A DNA stretch of 64,000 nt from Parasphingopyxis sp. CP4 (GTDB taxonomy: Bacteria; Pseudomonadota; Alphaproteobacteria; Sphingomonadales; Sphingomonadaceae), in assembly GCF_013378055.1 (NCBI RefSeq), contig NZ_CP051130.1, positions 2,358,001 through 2,422,000 on the forward strand, given 5' to 3'. Shown piece after piece: positions 53,263-62,600 of this stretch. The stretch's first letter is position 1, and every line of letters starts with the position of its first letter. The notes below the pieces were generated by a model. That model saw only the letters and a program-made list of their open reading frames with translations. It was not told the DNA's origin and did not search any database. Made by a program: the position numbers and the translations under genes.

Positions 53263-53920
53263 AATTACACCTATAGTCTGCATGATGCCGCTGATGATGG
53301 CTTGCTGTTATCAGCCAGCGTCCTGCTACCCCCTCGACTATGAACCTAGGGAAAATCTCCCAGCCCATGTGATTTGTCACCCCCATTATCGTCATAATGG
53401 TCAAAACGATAGCCAAAGCGAAAATGTGTATGGGGATGAGGAAAACGAGCAACGGTATGAATATTGCCAAAGTCAGCGCTTCAATCGGATGAAAGCTCAT
53501 CGCTGCCCAGGCAGTGGGCGGCCGACTGGCATGGTGTACGGCATGGGCGATCCGAAAAATGCGGGGCCGATGCATCCAGCGATGGGTCCAGTAAAACCAT
53601 GTATCCTGGGCCAACAAATATAGGAAAATCGACACCGGTACATACCAGAGCGGATAGGCACTGATGTCGGTGTAGATCAGCGTCCAGCCCAGAGTGTCCC
53701 AGCCCCAGGCAACGATCCCGGCCGGGATTCCGTAAATCGCGGCGCTCAACAGCGACCAGTATATCTCGCTCCCGATCTGCGGCCGCAGGCTTGCATAGAG
53801 ACCCGGACGGACCTTTCCGGTTAGCCAGGCGAACAGCCCGCTCGCTGCCAAATAACGCGCGCCAACGATGATTGTCATCGCCAGTGCGGACAGGAGGATC
53901 GCGGTAAGGCTGCCGGACAT
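53129..53920 (-). CDS. Fatty acid hydroxylase/sterol desaturase family protein
   Basis: A 263-residue membrane di-iron protein with the histidine motifs HRWMHRPRIFR, HAVHHASRPP and HHQRHHADY. The N-terminal helices and EIYWSLLSAAIYGIP fit the family, and NYGLYFRFWDRL is the usual end. The last 40 residues overlap the next gene in another frame and look unlike the family. I used the ATG at 53920; a longer start at 53974 would overlap the BtuF-like gene. It is the last gene of the cobalamin-regulated run, 32 bases after the BtuF-like gene. Confidence 0.75.
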   Translation of the reverse strand: MSGSLTAILLSALAMTIIVGARYLAASGLFAWLTGKVRPGLYASLRPQIGSEIYWSLLSAAIYGIPAGIVAWGWDTLGWTLIYTDISAYPLWYVPVSIFLYLLAQDTWFYWTHRWMHRPRIFRIAHAVHHASRPPTAWAAMSFHPIEALTLAIFIPLLVFLIPIHIFALAIVLTIMTIMGVTNHMGWEIFPRFIVEGVAGRWLITASHHQRHHADYRCNYGLYFRFWDRLCRTDTGLGSFEQEGRSGRSGVSPPHGGQPERPA

Positions 53921-53952
53921 GTCCGGTTCAATAGCCCTGCCGCCCGCTCCCG

Positions 53953-54882
53953 TCACCCGGAATAACGCATCCAATGTCCCGGATTTGGGTGTCCCGCACC
54001 CCGCCAGTCTTCTATGATCGCCGCGACTATCTCTGCCGATTCCACAAGCCGCGGGCCGGGCCGGTTAAAGAAATGATGCCCGTCGGCGATATAGACATGG
54101 CCGGCTTTTACCGCGCGGAGATTCGCCCAATGCGCCGCGCCTTCGACGGCTTCAATATCGGCCAGGCTTTGCGGGATCTGATATCCGCATGGCATGAGGA
54201 TCACTATATCCGGATCGGCTGCGGCCAGATCATCCCAGGCAAGGAAATCGGAATGCTCGCCCGGCGTGGCGAACAAGGACTCTCCACCGGCAATGCTGAT
54301 CAGTTCGGGAACCCAGTTGCCGGCAGCCATCAAGGGATCGAACCATTCGATTGCGGCAATGCGCGGCCGTGGCGTTTCAGCGGGCACCGATCTGGAAAGC
54401 ACTGCGAGCCGGTTCTTGAGATCACGGATCAGCCGACTGGCCTCTCTTTCGCGTCCGCTCGCCGCGCCGACTGCACGAATATCGCCCCAAACATCGTGAA
54501 GCGTGTCCGGCGCGGTTGAGATCAGTTTTGGCGGATCACCCATCCAGTTGGCCAGGGCGTCTGTGAGATCGTCCGGCGTCACCGCGCAGACCGCACATTG
54601 CGTCTGGGTAAGGATGATATCGGGAGACAAGCCACGCAGCAGCGGGGCATCGACTTCATAGAGCGAGAGGCCCTGCGTCACGATCTCCTGAACCCGCTGA
54701 TCGATTTCGATCGATCGCAATCCCTTTTCGAGCCGGGTTGAGGTGCAAATGGGCGCGGATTTCACCGGCGCGGGGAAATCGCATTCATGCGAGCGCCCGA
54801 CCAGATTATCGCCCAATCCCAGCGCCACCGCTATTTCGGTGGCGCTGGGAAGGAGCGATACGAGCTTGAGATCGCGGTCCAT
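53953..54882 (-). CDS. Cobalamin-binding protein, BtuF-like (no signal peptide)
   Basis: A 309-residue periplasmic-binding-protein fold of the helical-backbone type. It begins LVSLLPSATEIAVALGLGDNLVGRSHECD, the signature of BtuF/cobalamin-binding proteins, and has DIILTQTQCAVCAV. No signal peptide is visible; the N terminus starts directly with MDRDLKLVSLL. Such cytoplasm-predicted versions occur in alphaproteobacteria. It shares one base with the upstream gene (stop TAA and start ATG) and lies in the cobalamin riboswitch unit. It probably binds cobalamin. Confidence 0.85.
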   Translation of the reverse strand: MDRDLKLVSLLPSATEIAVALGLGDNLVGRSHECDFPAPVKSAPICTSTRLEKGLRSIEIDQRVQEIVTQGLSLYEVDAPLLRGLSPDIILTQTQCAVCAVTPDDLTDALANWMGDPPKLISTAPDTLHDVWGDIRAVGAASGREREASRLIRDLKNRLAVLSRSVPAETPRPRIAAIEWFDPLMAAGNWVPELISIAGGESLFATPGEHSDFLAWDDLAAADPDIVILMPCGYQIPQSLADIEAVEGAAHWANLRAVKAGHVYIADGHHFFNRPGPRLVESAEIVAAIIEDWRGAGHPNPGHWMRYSG

Positions 54883-55430
54883 TATGCGGTGCGTGCAGGT
54901 AGCGGCATCCCGAACTGTCCGGGCAGTGCGCGGGCCAGCACGGAATGTGCAACCAACAGGCCGGCAAACCAGACCAGCTCATTCGTACCGATCAGCATGA
55001 TGATCTCGGCCGTGAACATGTCCGTACCACCGAACAGATGAGCCATGGCGTAAAGCGAAATCTCATAGGCAACAAAACCCATCACGCCAGTGACAACCCA
55101 GCCTGCAATGCCGGGCCTGCCGAACCGGCGGGCCAGGGCAAAGGCAATCAGCATTGATGTGCACAGCGCAAAGCCCGAGCCGATGGTGGGCGCATCGACT
55201 GGATAGCCCATCAGGCCGAAGCCGATGATCTGGTTGGCCATCCAGCAGGCGACAATGGTGATCAGGCCGCGGCGAAGGTCGAGCGTACCCGCGGCAATTG
55301 TCGCGATGGCGACGAAGGGCATCATACACCCCGCCACGACGCTGCCGCCGACCGCCGCCAGTGCAAATGTTGGCGGCCAGGCCCAGTCACTGTGCATCAA
55401 GTCATTCTGGGTGATGTTATTGTCTGTCAT
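54882..55430 (-). CDS. Unknown multi-spanning membrane protein of the cobalamin unit
   Basis: A 182-residue protein with about five transmembrane segments (about residues 17-45, 50-70, 84-100, 105-130 and 140-165). It begins MTDNNITQNDLMHSDWAWPP and contains GYPVDAPTIGSGFALCTS. I recognise no family. It sits between btuB (15-base gap) and the BtuF-like gene (one-base overlap), downstream of the cobalamin riboswitch. I infer a role in moving or sensing cobalamin at the inner membrane, because no BtuC/BtuD is present. Confidence 0.68.
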   Translation of the reverse strand: MTDNNITQNDLMHSDWAWPPTFALAAVGGSVVAGCMMPFVAIATIAAGTLDLRRGLITIVACWMANQIIGFGLMGYPVDAPTIGSGFALCTSMLIAFALARRFGRPGIAGWVVTGVMGFVAYEISLYAMAHLFGGTDMFTAEIIMLIGTNELVWFAGLLVAHSVLARALPGQFGMPLPARTA

Positions 55431-55445
55431 GATCTCATCCTCCCG

Positions 55446-57368
55446 CTAGAATCGTGCCCGGACGCCGGCAAAAGCGCCGATGCCAGGATTGGCGAAGCTG
55501 AAAACCTGTTCGTAGTTTTCATCGAACAGATTCTCGATCCGGCCGGTCAGTTCGACACCTTCGGCAATCCGCAGCGAACCGGCGAGCGAGACCAGGGTGA
55601 AGGCATCGAGCGTTACGGTTGTCGGCACAAAGGAGGGATCGAGAAAGGCGTTGTCGGTCTGCGATCCGCTATGCCGGATCACCAGCGTCAGGCCGCCGCG
55701 CTCCTCCGGCGCCGTCCAGGCGATCGCCATATTGGCGGTGTTCCGGGGCCGGCGAACTTCGCGGACACTATTCTCGCGCGACGATAATCGTGTGTAACTC
55801 GCATCAATCCGCCATTGCGGGCCAAGCTGTGCGCGCACGAAGGTTTCAACACCATGCTGGCGGGACTCCGTCGTTCGGTTGGCCGGTGTGGCGAGAAAGT
55901 CTGGCGGTGGGAAATCGGTGAAGATTTCATCGTCCAGCGTGCTTTCGAAATAGGTCGCGCCGATCGTGACCACGCCCTGGGCCAGTTCCTGCTCCAGGCC
56001 AATCTCCCAGCCCTCGGAGCGTTCCGGCTGCAGGGCGGCATTGCCGATGAAGCGCCCATCGACAAAACCGAACAGTTCGAAAAAGCCTGGATTCTTGACC
56101 CCCGACCCGGCGGCGGCGCGGGCGCGCAGGCCGAAATCAAATGCATAGCTGCCATGTACGCGATAGCTGGTCGTATCGTCGAACAGGGAGTTGTCATCCC
56201 AGCGTATGGCAGCGCCAATTGCCAGCCGTTCATCGACGACCAACCCATATTCGGCGACCAGGCCGAAATTGCGAACCTGTCGGCGCCCGGTAAAGGCGAA
56301 GCCGCCGGGTGTCGTGTTGCGAAACCGTTCCCGCTCCCAGTCACCGGCAAAGGTAATGGTGTGGCGTACGCGTTCCGAACCAAGGCGAAGGCTTGAGACA
56401 TAAGAGGCTTTGAGCCGGCTGCCTTCATTGCCGGAATTCTCGATGTCATTGCTGAAGCCGACCCGGTCGATATCGGCGAGTTGGCCGGTGATCGCCTGCG
56501 TCCAGCGGCCATCGAGCAGGTCAACCTCTCCGCCGACCAGTGCGTAGATGGCTTCATTTTCGACATAGGTGCCCGGTGAATCAACCGCGAACCCGAAGGT
56601 CGGGCTGCCGGCCAGGAAGTCCTGATTATTGAACTCGCTTTCGGTTTCCGACCAGCGACCAACAAAGCGCAGGCGCACATTGGGGGCCGGTGTCCATCGG
56701 GTGTTCACGGATAACGCGGCGCTAGTCTTGTCGAGGTCACGCGTTCCGCCGCGCGTACCGACCGTACCGTCAGTCCCCAAATAGGTGGCCGACAGGGCAT
56801 AGTCGAAATCTCCGGCGACACCGGCATAGCGGGCAGCGGTGTTGAACGTGCCGAACGATCCGCCTTCTGCGCGTACTTGTACGCCCGGCGCTTCGCTACC
56901 GGACAGGGTTATATAGTGGATAACACCGCCGATTGCGTCGGAACCGTAGAGCGCGCTTTGCTGACCGCGCAGAACTTCGATCCGCGCCGCCTGGTCGATC
57001 GCCAAGCTGCCAAAGTCGAACTCGCCGAAGAACGGATCGGACACTTCGATGCCGTCGATCAGGACCAGCGTATGATTGGCTTCGGTGCCGCGGATGCGAA
57101 CCTGGGTCTGGCCGGCGATGCCCGATACCGCGAGCCCCGGCACATCGCGCAGGATATCGCTGATCTCGCGCGCTTGTCGCTGGACGAGGGCTTGCGGGTC
57201 GATCACCGTCAGTGATCCGCCGACCTGATCGGCTGGTACCGGGTCGGGTGCCCGGGTTCCGGTGACGATAAGCGGCGTTGCGCCGCCGTCATCCGGCGAT
57301 GGTTGGGCTGTTGCGGCGATGGGCAGCAACAGGGCGCCAACCGCCACGCTTTGAGTGAGTTTTGTCAT
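55446..57368 (-). CDS. btuB: TonB-dependent cobalamin receptor
   Basis: A 640-residue outer-membrane receptor. A signal peptide ends near residue 20 (IAATAQPS), a TonB-box-like segment PLIVTGTRAP follows, then the plug domain (DILRDVPGLAVSGIAGQTQVRI, split) and a 22-strand barrel ending in GVRARF with the terminal phenylalanine. It starts 177 bases after the riboswitch core, and the start at 57368 (MTKLTQS) has no strong ribosome-binding site. The cobalamin riboswitch and downstream BtuF-like gene identify the ligand. Confidence 0.92.
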   Translation of the reverse strand: MTKLTQSVAVGALLLPIAATAQPSPDDGGATPLIVTGTRAPDPVPADQVGGSLTVIDPQALVQRQAREISDILRDVPGLAVSGIAGQTQVRIRGTEANHTLVLIDGIEVSDPFFGEFDFGSLAIDQAARIEVLRGQQSALYGSDAIGGVIHYITLSGSEAPGVQVRAEGGSFGTFNTAARYAGVAGDFDYALSATYLGTDGTVGTRGGTRDLDKTSAALSVNTRWTPAPNVRLRFVGRWSETESEFNNQDFLAGSPTFGFAVDSPGTYVENEAIYALVGGEVDLLDGRWTQAITGQLADIDRVGFSNDIENSGNEGSRLKASYVSSLRLGSERVRHTITFAGDWERERFRNTTPGGFAFTGRRQVRNFGLVAEYGLVVDERLAIGAAIRWDDNSLFDDTTSYRVHGSYAFDFGLRARAAAGSGVKNPGFFELFGFVDGRFIGNAALQPERSEGWEIGLEQELAQGVVTIGATYFESTLDDEIFTDFPPPDFLATPANRTTESRQHGVETFVRAQLGPQWRIDASYTRLSSRENSVREVRRPRNTANMAIAWTAPEERGGLTLVIRHSGSQTDNAFLDPSFVPTTVTLDAFTLVSLAGSLRIAEGVELTGRIENLFDENYEQVFSFANPGIGAFAGVRARF

Positions 57369-57549
57369 GTTTAGTCGGTCTCCGCATGCCGAGCGACAAT
57401 CGGCAGGGGCTCCACGCCTATGCGCGGCCATCCGGTGAAGACGCGCGGCATGCCATGCCCGCCCTCACAGGTCGGTGCGGCCCCAGCCGCTTCATGTCGC
57501 TCAGACAGAAACCGTTCCGCGCCTGGCCAATCCCTGAGCCGGGCAAGAG

Positions 57550-57735
57550 CGACGCGCGTCGGTCGGTCTCCTGGCTCGCGGGTCATCGCGCCGCCTGCGC
57601 CTTCCCAGGTTGCCCCAGTGGCTGCAGCCTTTTTCGGGCTGCGTGCAGGATGCGCTCGCCGCTTACAGTTACAGGGATAGCCGCGGATTTGGGCCGATAA
57701 GCCCGCACCGCATTCCCGTTACCGGCGTGCAGTCA
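57550..57735 (-). ncRNA. Cobalamin riboswitch
   Basis: On the minus strand the sequence shows the B12-riboswitch conserved elements: the 5' GGGAAT..GGTGCGG, AAATCCGCGGC, the core CTGTAACTGTAAGCGG, CAGCCACTGG, TGGGAAGGC and the B12-box GCCAGGAGACC (complement at 57567-57577). It controls btuB and the membrane-protein, BtuF-like and hydroxylase-family genes. The rest of the region to 57888 holds the divergent crtY promoter, where I see no clear consensus. Confidence 0.95.
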
Positions 57736-57888
57736 AATGACAGCGCCGGTTGCCCGGTTTTGCCATTCACCAAACGGCATAGCGCGGCGGGAAAATTGTG
57801 CAAGTGCAGCATGGTAGACGCCCTTTGGTAGACCTGTCCCGAGTAACAGGCTGTTCGCCGTGCGGTCATTGGAGTAGAGCGCTGCTCC

Positions 57889-59088
57889 ATGGGTCATGCA
57901 GCGGCCGATTCCGGCCATAATCTCGACTGCGATATTGCGATTCTCGGCGGCGGGCTGGCCGGTGGGTTGATCGCGCTCGCCGTGCACCGCGCGCGCCCGG
58001 ATATCCGCTTGCGCCTGATCGATGCCGATAGCGTCCTCGGTGGGAATCACATCTGGTCCTTTTTCGAAGGCGATGTCGACGCGGCTGGCATGGCGCTTAT
58101 CGAACCGCTGATCACCCATCGCTGGGACAATTATGAAGTGCGCTTCCCGGCCCATAGCCGCACGCTACAGATGGCCTATCATTCGATCCGATCCGATCAG
58201 TTCGATTCCGTGCTGCGCGAAACACTGCCGGGTGACGCGATCCAGACCGGTGTGCGTGTTGCATCAGCGAGCGACGATCATGTGGTGCTCGAGGATGGTC
58301 GTGAGATTGCCGCCAATGCGGTGATCGATTGCCGCGGCGCGGGCGATCTTGATACGCTCGATAGCGGCTGGCAGAAATTTGTCGGGCTGGAGCTCGAGCT
58401 CACCGCGCCGCATAGTCTCTCCCGCCCGATCATCATGGACGCGACGGTAGACCAGATTGACGGTTATCGTTTTGTCTATTCGCTGCCCTTTGGCCCCCAA
58501 CGCATCTTTGTCGAGGACACCTATTACAGCGACGAACCCGAGCTTGATGCGGAGACGATTGAGCAGCGTGTTCTCGATTATGCCAAGGCGCAGGGTTGGG
58601 ACGTTGCCAGCATTGTCCATCGCGAAAAAGGCGTCCTCCCGGTGGTCTGTAACGGCGCATTTGGCGAATATTGGCGCTCCACCGGTGCGGTACCGAAAGC
58701 GGGCGTGCGGGCCGGACTGTTCCACCCGGTGACCGGCTATTCGCTCCCTGAGGCCGTGCGCAGCGCGCTCTTCATTGCCGATCATGCTGACCTGCCCGGC
58801 GAACCGCTGCACGGGCGGCTTTTTGCGCGCGCGGCACAGGGCTGGCGCGATGCGAGCTTCTATCGCATGCTCGACGCGATGATGTTTTATGGCGCGGACA
58901 CCGCCAATCGCTACAAGATCCTCGAACGGTTCTACCGGTTGAAGCCTGCGCTGATCGCGCGCTTTTACGCTGGGCGCAGCCGCGCAACCGACAAGCTCCG
59001 CATCCTATCCGGCAAACCGCCAATCCCCATCCGGCGCGGCATGGGTGCGATACTGAAAAACCAAAGACGAAAGAGTGGACGTAAATGA
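57889..59088 (+). CDS. crtY: Lycopene beta-cyclase
   Basis: A 399-residue cyclase that forms beta-carotene from lycopene. The flavin-binding motif DIAILGGGLAGGLIAL is near residue 14, then GGNHIWSFFE, and the conserved DTYYSDEPELD and FHPVTGYSLPEAV blocks are present. It is the first gene of the carotenoid cluster. The stop overlaps the crtI start by four bases (ATGA), so translation is coupled. It is transcribed away from the cobalamin riboswitch, whose promoter region it shares. Confidence 0.95.
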   Translation: MGHAAADSGHNLDCDIAILGGGLAGGLIALAVHRARPDIRLRLIDADSVLGGNHIWSFFEGDVDAAGMALIEPLITHRWDNYEVRFPAHSRTLQMAYHSIRSDQFDSVLRETLPGDAIQTGVRVASASDDHVVLEDGREIAANAVIDCRGAGDLDTLDSGWQKFVGLELELTAPHSLSRPIIMDATVDQIDGYRFVYSLPFGPQRIFVEDTYYSDEPELDAETIEQRVLDYAKAQGWDVASIVHREKGVLPVVCNGAFGEYWRSTGAVPKAGVRAGLFHPVTGYSLPEAVRSALFIADHADLPGEPLHGRLFARAAQGWRDASFYRMLDAMMFYGADTANRYKILERFYRLKPALIARFYAGRSRATDKLRILSGKPPIPIRRGMGAILKNQRRKSGRK

Positions 59089-60566
59089 CCAAGGCAGCCG
59101 TAATCGGCGCAGGCTTTGGCGGACTGGCACTGGCCATCCGCCTGCAATCGGCCGGGATCGACACGACAATTATCGAAGGCCGGGACAAGCCGGGCGGGCG
59201 TGCCTATTTCTGGGAGCGAGACGGGTTCGTCTTTGACGGCGGCCCTACAGTGATCACCGATCCCGAATGCCTGACCCAGCTCTGGGAGCTGACCGGGGCG
59301 AACATGGCCGATGATGTCGAGCTGGAACCGGTCTTTCCGTTCTACCGGCTCAATTGGCCGGACGGCACCAATTTCGATTATTCCAATGACGAGGTCGACC
59401 TCACCCGCGAGATCGACAAGCTCAACCCGGCGGATGTCGAAGGCTATCGCCGTTTTCTCGAATATTCGGCCGGGGTCTATGAGGAAGGCTATGTGAAGCT
59501 TGGCGATGTGCCGTTCCTCGATTTCAAATCAATGCTCAAGGCCGCACCGGCGCTCGCCCGCAAACAGGCCTGGCGGTCGGTCTATTCGATGGTTTCCAGC
59601 TTCGTCGAAAATGAAAAGCTGCGCGAGGCGCTCTCCTTCCACACGCTACTCGTTGGTGGCAGTCCGATGAAAACCAGCTCCATCTATGCGCTGATCCATA
59701 AGCTCGAAAAGGATGGCGGGGTCTGGTTTGCCAAGGGCGGCACCAACCGGTTGATCGCCGGGATGGTCGCCCATTTCGAACGGATTGGCGGCACGGTGCG
59801 GATCGACGATCCGGTCACCGCGATCGAAACCAAGGGCGAGCGGGTCACCGGCCTTGCCTGCAAGAGTGGCTGGCGCGACGATTTTGACGCCGTGGCGAGC
59901 AATGCAGACATCGTTCACAGCTATCGCGATTTGCTGACCAGTACGAAGCGCGGCGAGCGGGCAACGAAAAGCCTGATGCGCAAACGCTATTCGCCGTCGC
60001 TGTTCGTGCTGCACTTTGGCGTCGAAGGCAGCTGGCCGGGCATCCCGCACCACATGATCCTGTTCGGCCCGCGCTATGATGGACTGCTCAAGGACATTTA
60101 CGATCATGGCGTGCTGGCCGAGGATTTCTCGCTCTATCTCCATCACCCGACGGTCACCGATCCGTCGATGGCGCCCGAAGGCTGTTCGACCTTTTATGCG
60201 CTCGCACCGGTGCCGCATCTCGGCAAATTCCCGGCCGATTGGGATGAGATTGGAGAAGATTATGCCAACCGCATTCTCGATCATATCGAAGCGCGGCTGA
60301 TCCCGGGCCTCAAGGAGCGGGTGAAGACCAAATTCTGGTACACGCCAAAGGATTTCCAGAGCGATCTCAACGCCCATCAGGGCAGCGCGTTCAGCCTCGA
60401 ACCGATCCTCACCCAAAGCGCCTATTTCCGCGTTCATAATCGCGACGATATCGTCAATAATCTCTATTTTGTCGGCGCCGGAACCCATCCGGGCGCGGGT
60501 ATCCCGGGCGTTGTCGGTAGCGCGAAAGCGACCGCCGGATTGATGCTCGAAGAACTGGGCGGTTGA
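59085..60566 (+). CDS. crtI: Phytoene desaturase
   Basis: A 493-residue FAD enzyme that dehydrogenates phytoene to lycopene. The N-terminal dinucleotide motif is AVIGAGFGGLALAIRLQ, then GGRAYFWERDGFVFDGGPTVI. The C-terminal bacterial-type carotenoid desaturase signature is NLYFVGAGTHPGAGIPGVVG. Length is that of four-step CrtI desaturases. It is coupled to crtY by a four-base overlap and separated from crtB by a short hairpin region. Confidence 0.96.
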   Translation: MTKAAVIGAGFGGLALAIRLQSAGIDTTIIEGRDKPGGRAYFWERDGFVFDGGPTVITDPECLTQLWELTGANMADDVELEPVFPFYRLNWPDGTNFDYSNDEVDLTREIDKLNPADVEGYRRFLEYSAGVYEEGYVKLGDVPFLDFKSMLKAAPALARKQAWRSVYSMVSSFVENEKLREALSFHTLLVGGSPMKTSSIYALIHKLEKDGGVWFAKGGTNRLIAGMVAHFERIGGTVRIDDPVTAIETKGERVTGLACKSGWRDDFDAVASNADIVHSYRDLLTSTKRGERATKSLMRKRYSPSLFVLHFGVEGSWPGIPHHMILFGPRYDGLLKDIYDHGVLAEDFSLYLHHPTVTDPSMAPEGCSTFYALAPVPHLGKFPADWDEIGEDYANRILDHIEARLIPGLKERVKTKFWYTPKDFQSDLNAHQGSAFSLEPILTQSAYFRVHNRDDIVNNLYFVGAGTHPGAGIPGVVGSAKATAGLMLEELGG

Positions 60567-60580
60567 TGATGGTTTTGGGT

Positions 60581-60644
60581 TTGTCAGAAACTTCCTTGCG
60601 GGAGCGGGCCGGCGCCGCGCCTGAGCGCAGCGAAGGTCTGACAA
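60581..60644. repeat. Hairpin between crtI and crtB
   Basis: TTGTCAGA (60581-60588) and TCTGACAA (60637-60644) form an exact 8-base inverted repeat with GGCCGGCGCC and GAGCGCAGCGAAGG between them. It sits in the 97-base crtI-crtB gap and is probably a dispersed palindrome or a processing/attenuation site. Confidence 0.6.
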
Positions 60645-60663
60645 TATCATGGGGCGTGTCCCC

Positions 60664-61566
60664 ATGAATAACCGTGCTGCTCTGGTTGATGCCGCGCGCG
60701 AGACGATCGGGCGCGGGTCGCAGAGTTTTGCCATGGCGTCGAAACTGTTCGATCTGGAAACGCGCGAGCGGGCCTGGTTGCTTTATGCCTGGTGCCGTCG
60801 TTGCGACGATCTCGCCGATGGGCAGGCGCTGGGCCATAATATGTCGGTCGTCGCCGATCCCGCGGCGCGCATTGCCGAAATCCGGGTGAAGACAGCTTCG
60901 GCGTTATCGGGTGCGCGCACCGGCGATCCAAGCTTCGATGCGCTGGGGCTCGTCGCCAAGGAATGCGGCATCCCGCCTGCAATGATCGAAGACCATATCG
61001 CGGGCTTTGCGCTCGATGCCGATGGTTGGGTGCCGCAGTCCGAAGATGATCTCGTCCAATATTGTCATCATGTCGCCGGTGTCGTCGGGCAGATGATGGC
61101 GATCGTCATGGGTGTTGCGCCCGATGAGCAGGAAACGCTGGATCGCGCGCGTGATCTGGGGCTTGCCTTCCAGCTTGCCAATATTGCCCGGGATATTGGC
61201 GAAGATGCCGATAATGGCCGCTGCTATCTTCCGCGGGCATGGCTGGCGGAAAAGACTATCGATCCGGCACAGCTGCGCGATCCGCGCAACCGTCCCGCGC
61301 TCGCCAGCCTTGCCCAGCGGCTTGCGGGAATGGCGGAGGGTTATGAGGATCGCGCGCGCCAGGGCACCGCCGCGCTCTCCTTCCGTTCGGCATGGGCGGT
61401 GCTCGCCGCGGCCGGCATTTACGGCGATATCGCCCGCAAAGTCTCTGCCAAGGGCGAGGCGGCGCTCGATGAGCGCGTGTTCACGACGCGGCGCGAGAAG
61501 CTGGGCTGGCTGTTCAAGAGCTGGCGACAGGCATTGAATCGTGATCGTTTCGCCCCACCTGTTTAG
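60664..61566 (+). CDS. crtB: Phytoene synthase
   Basis: A 300-residue enzyme that condenses two GGPP to phytoene. The two aspartate-rich motifs are DDLADGQ near residue 45 and ARDIGEDADNGRCYLP near residue 176. These bind the magnesium-pyrophosphate groups. I chose the ATG at 60664; an in-frame ATG at 60649 would add five residues. It starts 97 bases after crtI and is followed three bases later by a membrane-protein gene, so it is probably the same transcript. Confidence 0.93.
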   Translation: MNNRAALVDAARETIGRGSQSFAMASKLFDLETRERAWLLYAWCRRCDDLADGQALGHNMSVVADPAARIAEIRVKTASALSGARTGDPSFDALGLVAKECGIPPAMIEDHIAGFALDADGWVPQSEDDLVQYCHHVAGVVGQMMAIVMGVAPDEQETLDRARDLGLAFQLANIARDIGEDADNGRCYLPRAWLAEKTIDPAQLRDPRNRPALASLAQRLAGMAEGYEDRARQGTAALSFRSAWAVLAAAGIYGDIARKVSAKGEAALDERVFTTRREKLGWLFKSWRQALNRDRFAPPV

Positions 61567-61568
61567 GC

Positions 61569-62048
61569 ATGGAATTTTCCGGCCATCTGACAATTGATCG
61601 CCCGGGCGTTGTCGATCAGCTGCGTGCGCGCTTGCCGGACCAACTGGCGGGCGACGGCTTCAAGATCTTCTCGGCCGTGCCGCTACGGGCCAGTCGCAAG
61701 CTAAGCTGGTTCGAGCGGTTTCGTACCGAGTTGCGCCGCACCGGCGGGCGGATGGATTTTTCGGTGCGTATGGCCGGGGCGGTTCGCTTTGAAATGCCGC
61801 TCGGTGAGACCGGCACCCTCGCCTATACGATTAGCAACCCGCATCATGGGCGAGTGCTCGGCCTTTTTGTTCTGATCGCGACGCTCACCGCCTATTTCGC
61901 GGACAGCTTTTTCGCGGCGCTGTTTGTCGCGCTGATCGGCAGTGGCGCCATCGGCATAGCGCTGCATTACCGCATGCGCCGCAGCGTGGTGCGCTATCTC
62001 CGACTGTTGCCGAGCCAGTATAGCAATCATCGGCTATCGATGGGGTAA
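61569..62048 (+). CDS. Membrane protein of unknown function in the crt cluster
   Basis: A 159-residue protein with two or three membrane helices in its C-terminal half (about residues 95-115 and 118-135, VLGLFVLIATLTAYFADSFF). It begins MEFSGHLTIDRPGVVDQLRA with a soluble N-terminal part. I recognise no family. It follows crtB by two bases, so it is coupled to it. It could help in membrane insertion or transport of carotenoids, but that is context only. Confidence 0.62.
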   Translation: MEFSGHLTIDRPGVVDQLRARLPDQLAGDGFKIFSAVPLRASRKLSWFERFRTELRRTGGRMDFSVRMAGAVRFEMPLGETGTLAYTISNPHHGRVLGLFVLIATLTAYFADSFFAALFVALIGSGAIGIALHYRMRRSVVRYLRLLPSQYSNHRLSMG

Positions 62049-62087
62049 CGGCGCTGAATTCCGGGTGCTGCAGGATTGGAGTGATCG

Positions 62088-62600
62088 ATGTCTGACGAAC
62101 GAATGGGCGTGGAACGGACCGATATTACAAAGCTGGAGGTCGATGCCGTGGTCAATGCGGCAAACCAATCCTTGCGCGGCGGTGGCGGGGTCGATGGTGC
62201 CATTCATTACAACGCCGGGCCGAAATTGCTCGAAGCCTGTATTGAGATTGGCAGCTGTCCGCGCGGCGAAGCGCGAATCACACCCGGATTTGATCTACCG
62301 GCCCGATAAGTGATCCACACTGTCGGCCCTGCCTGGCACGGCGGCGATCGTGGCGAAGACGAGCTATTGGCGAAATGCTACCGCAATAGTTTCGCGCTGG
62401 CTGTGGACTATGGCGTGCGAAGCATCGCCTTCCCGGCAATTAGTTGCGGCGCCTTCAGTTACCCCGTGATGTCTGCGACGGAGATTGCCGTGCGCGAAGT
62501 CCGTGCGTTTCTGGAGACCGACACAAGTATAGAGTATGTGACCTTTGCCTGTCGGGAAAAAAGTGTCGTGGCTGCCTATCGGAAAATACTGACTGGCTAG
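62088..62600 (+). pseudogene. Macro-domain protein (ADP-ribosyl hydrolase) interrupted by an in-frame stop
   Basis: A reading frame of 171 codons for a macro domain. The first half (62088-62309) reads [22 protein letters not shown] and ends GFDLPAR, then a TAA, then VIHTVGPAWHGGDRGEDELL and ISCGAFSYPVMSATEIAVREV to 62600. The family has a tyrosine at this position (...ARYVIHTVGP), so the tyrosine codon has become a stop by one base. Both halves keep their catalytic features. It is a pseudogene, unless a sequencing error or readthrough applies. Confidence 0.88.

Noticed and set aside
62310-62600. The second half of the macro-domain frame as a separate GTG-started gene.
   Set aside because: It begins in the middle of the conserved fold, in the same frame as the first half and directly after the stop, so it is a fragment of one gene.
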